Of a stretch of 6,225 bases of DNA, positions 6,200 to 6,225 are shown in pieces. Each line of letters begins with the position of its first letter. Position 1 is the first letter of the stretch. The position numbers and the translations under genes are program-made. Source of the DNA: Ruminococcaceae bacterium UBA4306. Lineage in GTDB: Bacteria > Bacillota > Clostridia > Oscillospirales > Acutalibacteraceae. The notes beneath the pieces were generated by a model. It had not been told where the DNA came from. It worked only from the letters and a program-made list of their open reading frames with translations, and did not search any database. The DNA lies in NCBI GenBank assembly GCA_002394725.1, contig DGUQ01000168.1, positions 1 to 6,225 on the forward strand, written 5' to 3'.

Positions 6200-6225
6200 T
6201 GTTGTTCTCCTTTCGGTTTTTTGTT

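Overview
The window is a conserved housekeeping block. All seven recognisable genes lie on the minus strand, so transcription runs from high to low coordinates: rpsB (ribosomal protein S2), tsf (EF-Ts), pyrH (UMP kinase), frr (ribosome recycling factor), uppS (undecaprenyl diphosphate synthase), cdsA (CDP-diacylglycerol synthase) and the first 351 codons of dxr (DXP reductoisomerase), which runs off the left edge. This order is the one known from Firmicutes. Protein sequence, strong GGAGG-type ribosome binding sites and moderate GC suggest an anaerobic Clostridia member, perhaps of the Ruminococcaceae/Oscillospiraceae. That last placement is inference only.

Layout by transcription unit. Unit 1 is rpsB-tsf (6199 down to 4435). 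It has a strong hairpin without a U-tract in its 85-bp intergenic gap and ends at a textbook intrinsic terminator 18 nt after the tsf stop (4387-4416). Unit 2 is pyrH-frr-uppS-cdsA-dxr. It starts from a near-consensus sigma-A promoter (TTTACA, 17 bp, TACAAT at 4126-4154) about 30 nt before a GTG start codon for pyrH. The frr-uppS and uppS-cdsA gaps each hold a small hairpin followed by a short U-rich stretch, which may act as a weak attenuator. cdsA and dxr are separated by only 6 bp and lie in the same frame.

The genes join translation (S2, EF-Ts, RRF) with nucleotide supply (UMP to UDP), the lipid carrier for cell wall synthesis (UppS), phospholipid precursor synthesis (CdsA) and isoprenoid precursor synthesis (Dxr). 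Dxr is an early MEP-pathway step that leads to the IPP used by UppS.

The only part that ordinary gene content does not explain is the 345-bp tsf-pyrH gap. Between the tsf terminator and the pyrH promoter lies a 158-bp foldback sequence (4212-4369) with perfect 19-bp terminal inverted repeats, a second nearly perfect 19-bp inner arm and a GC-rich core hairpin. It looks like a non-autonomous miniature inverted-repeat element or an unrecognised palindromic element. I found no undescribed multi-gene system, CRISPR array, tRNA, rRNA or transposase gene.
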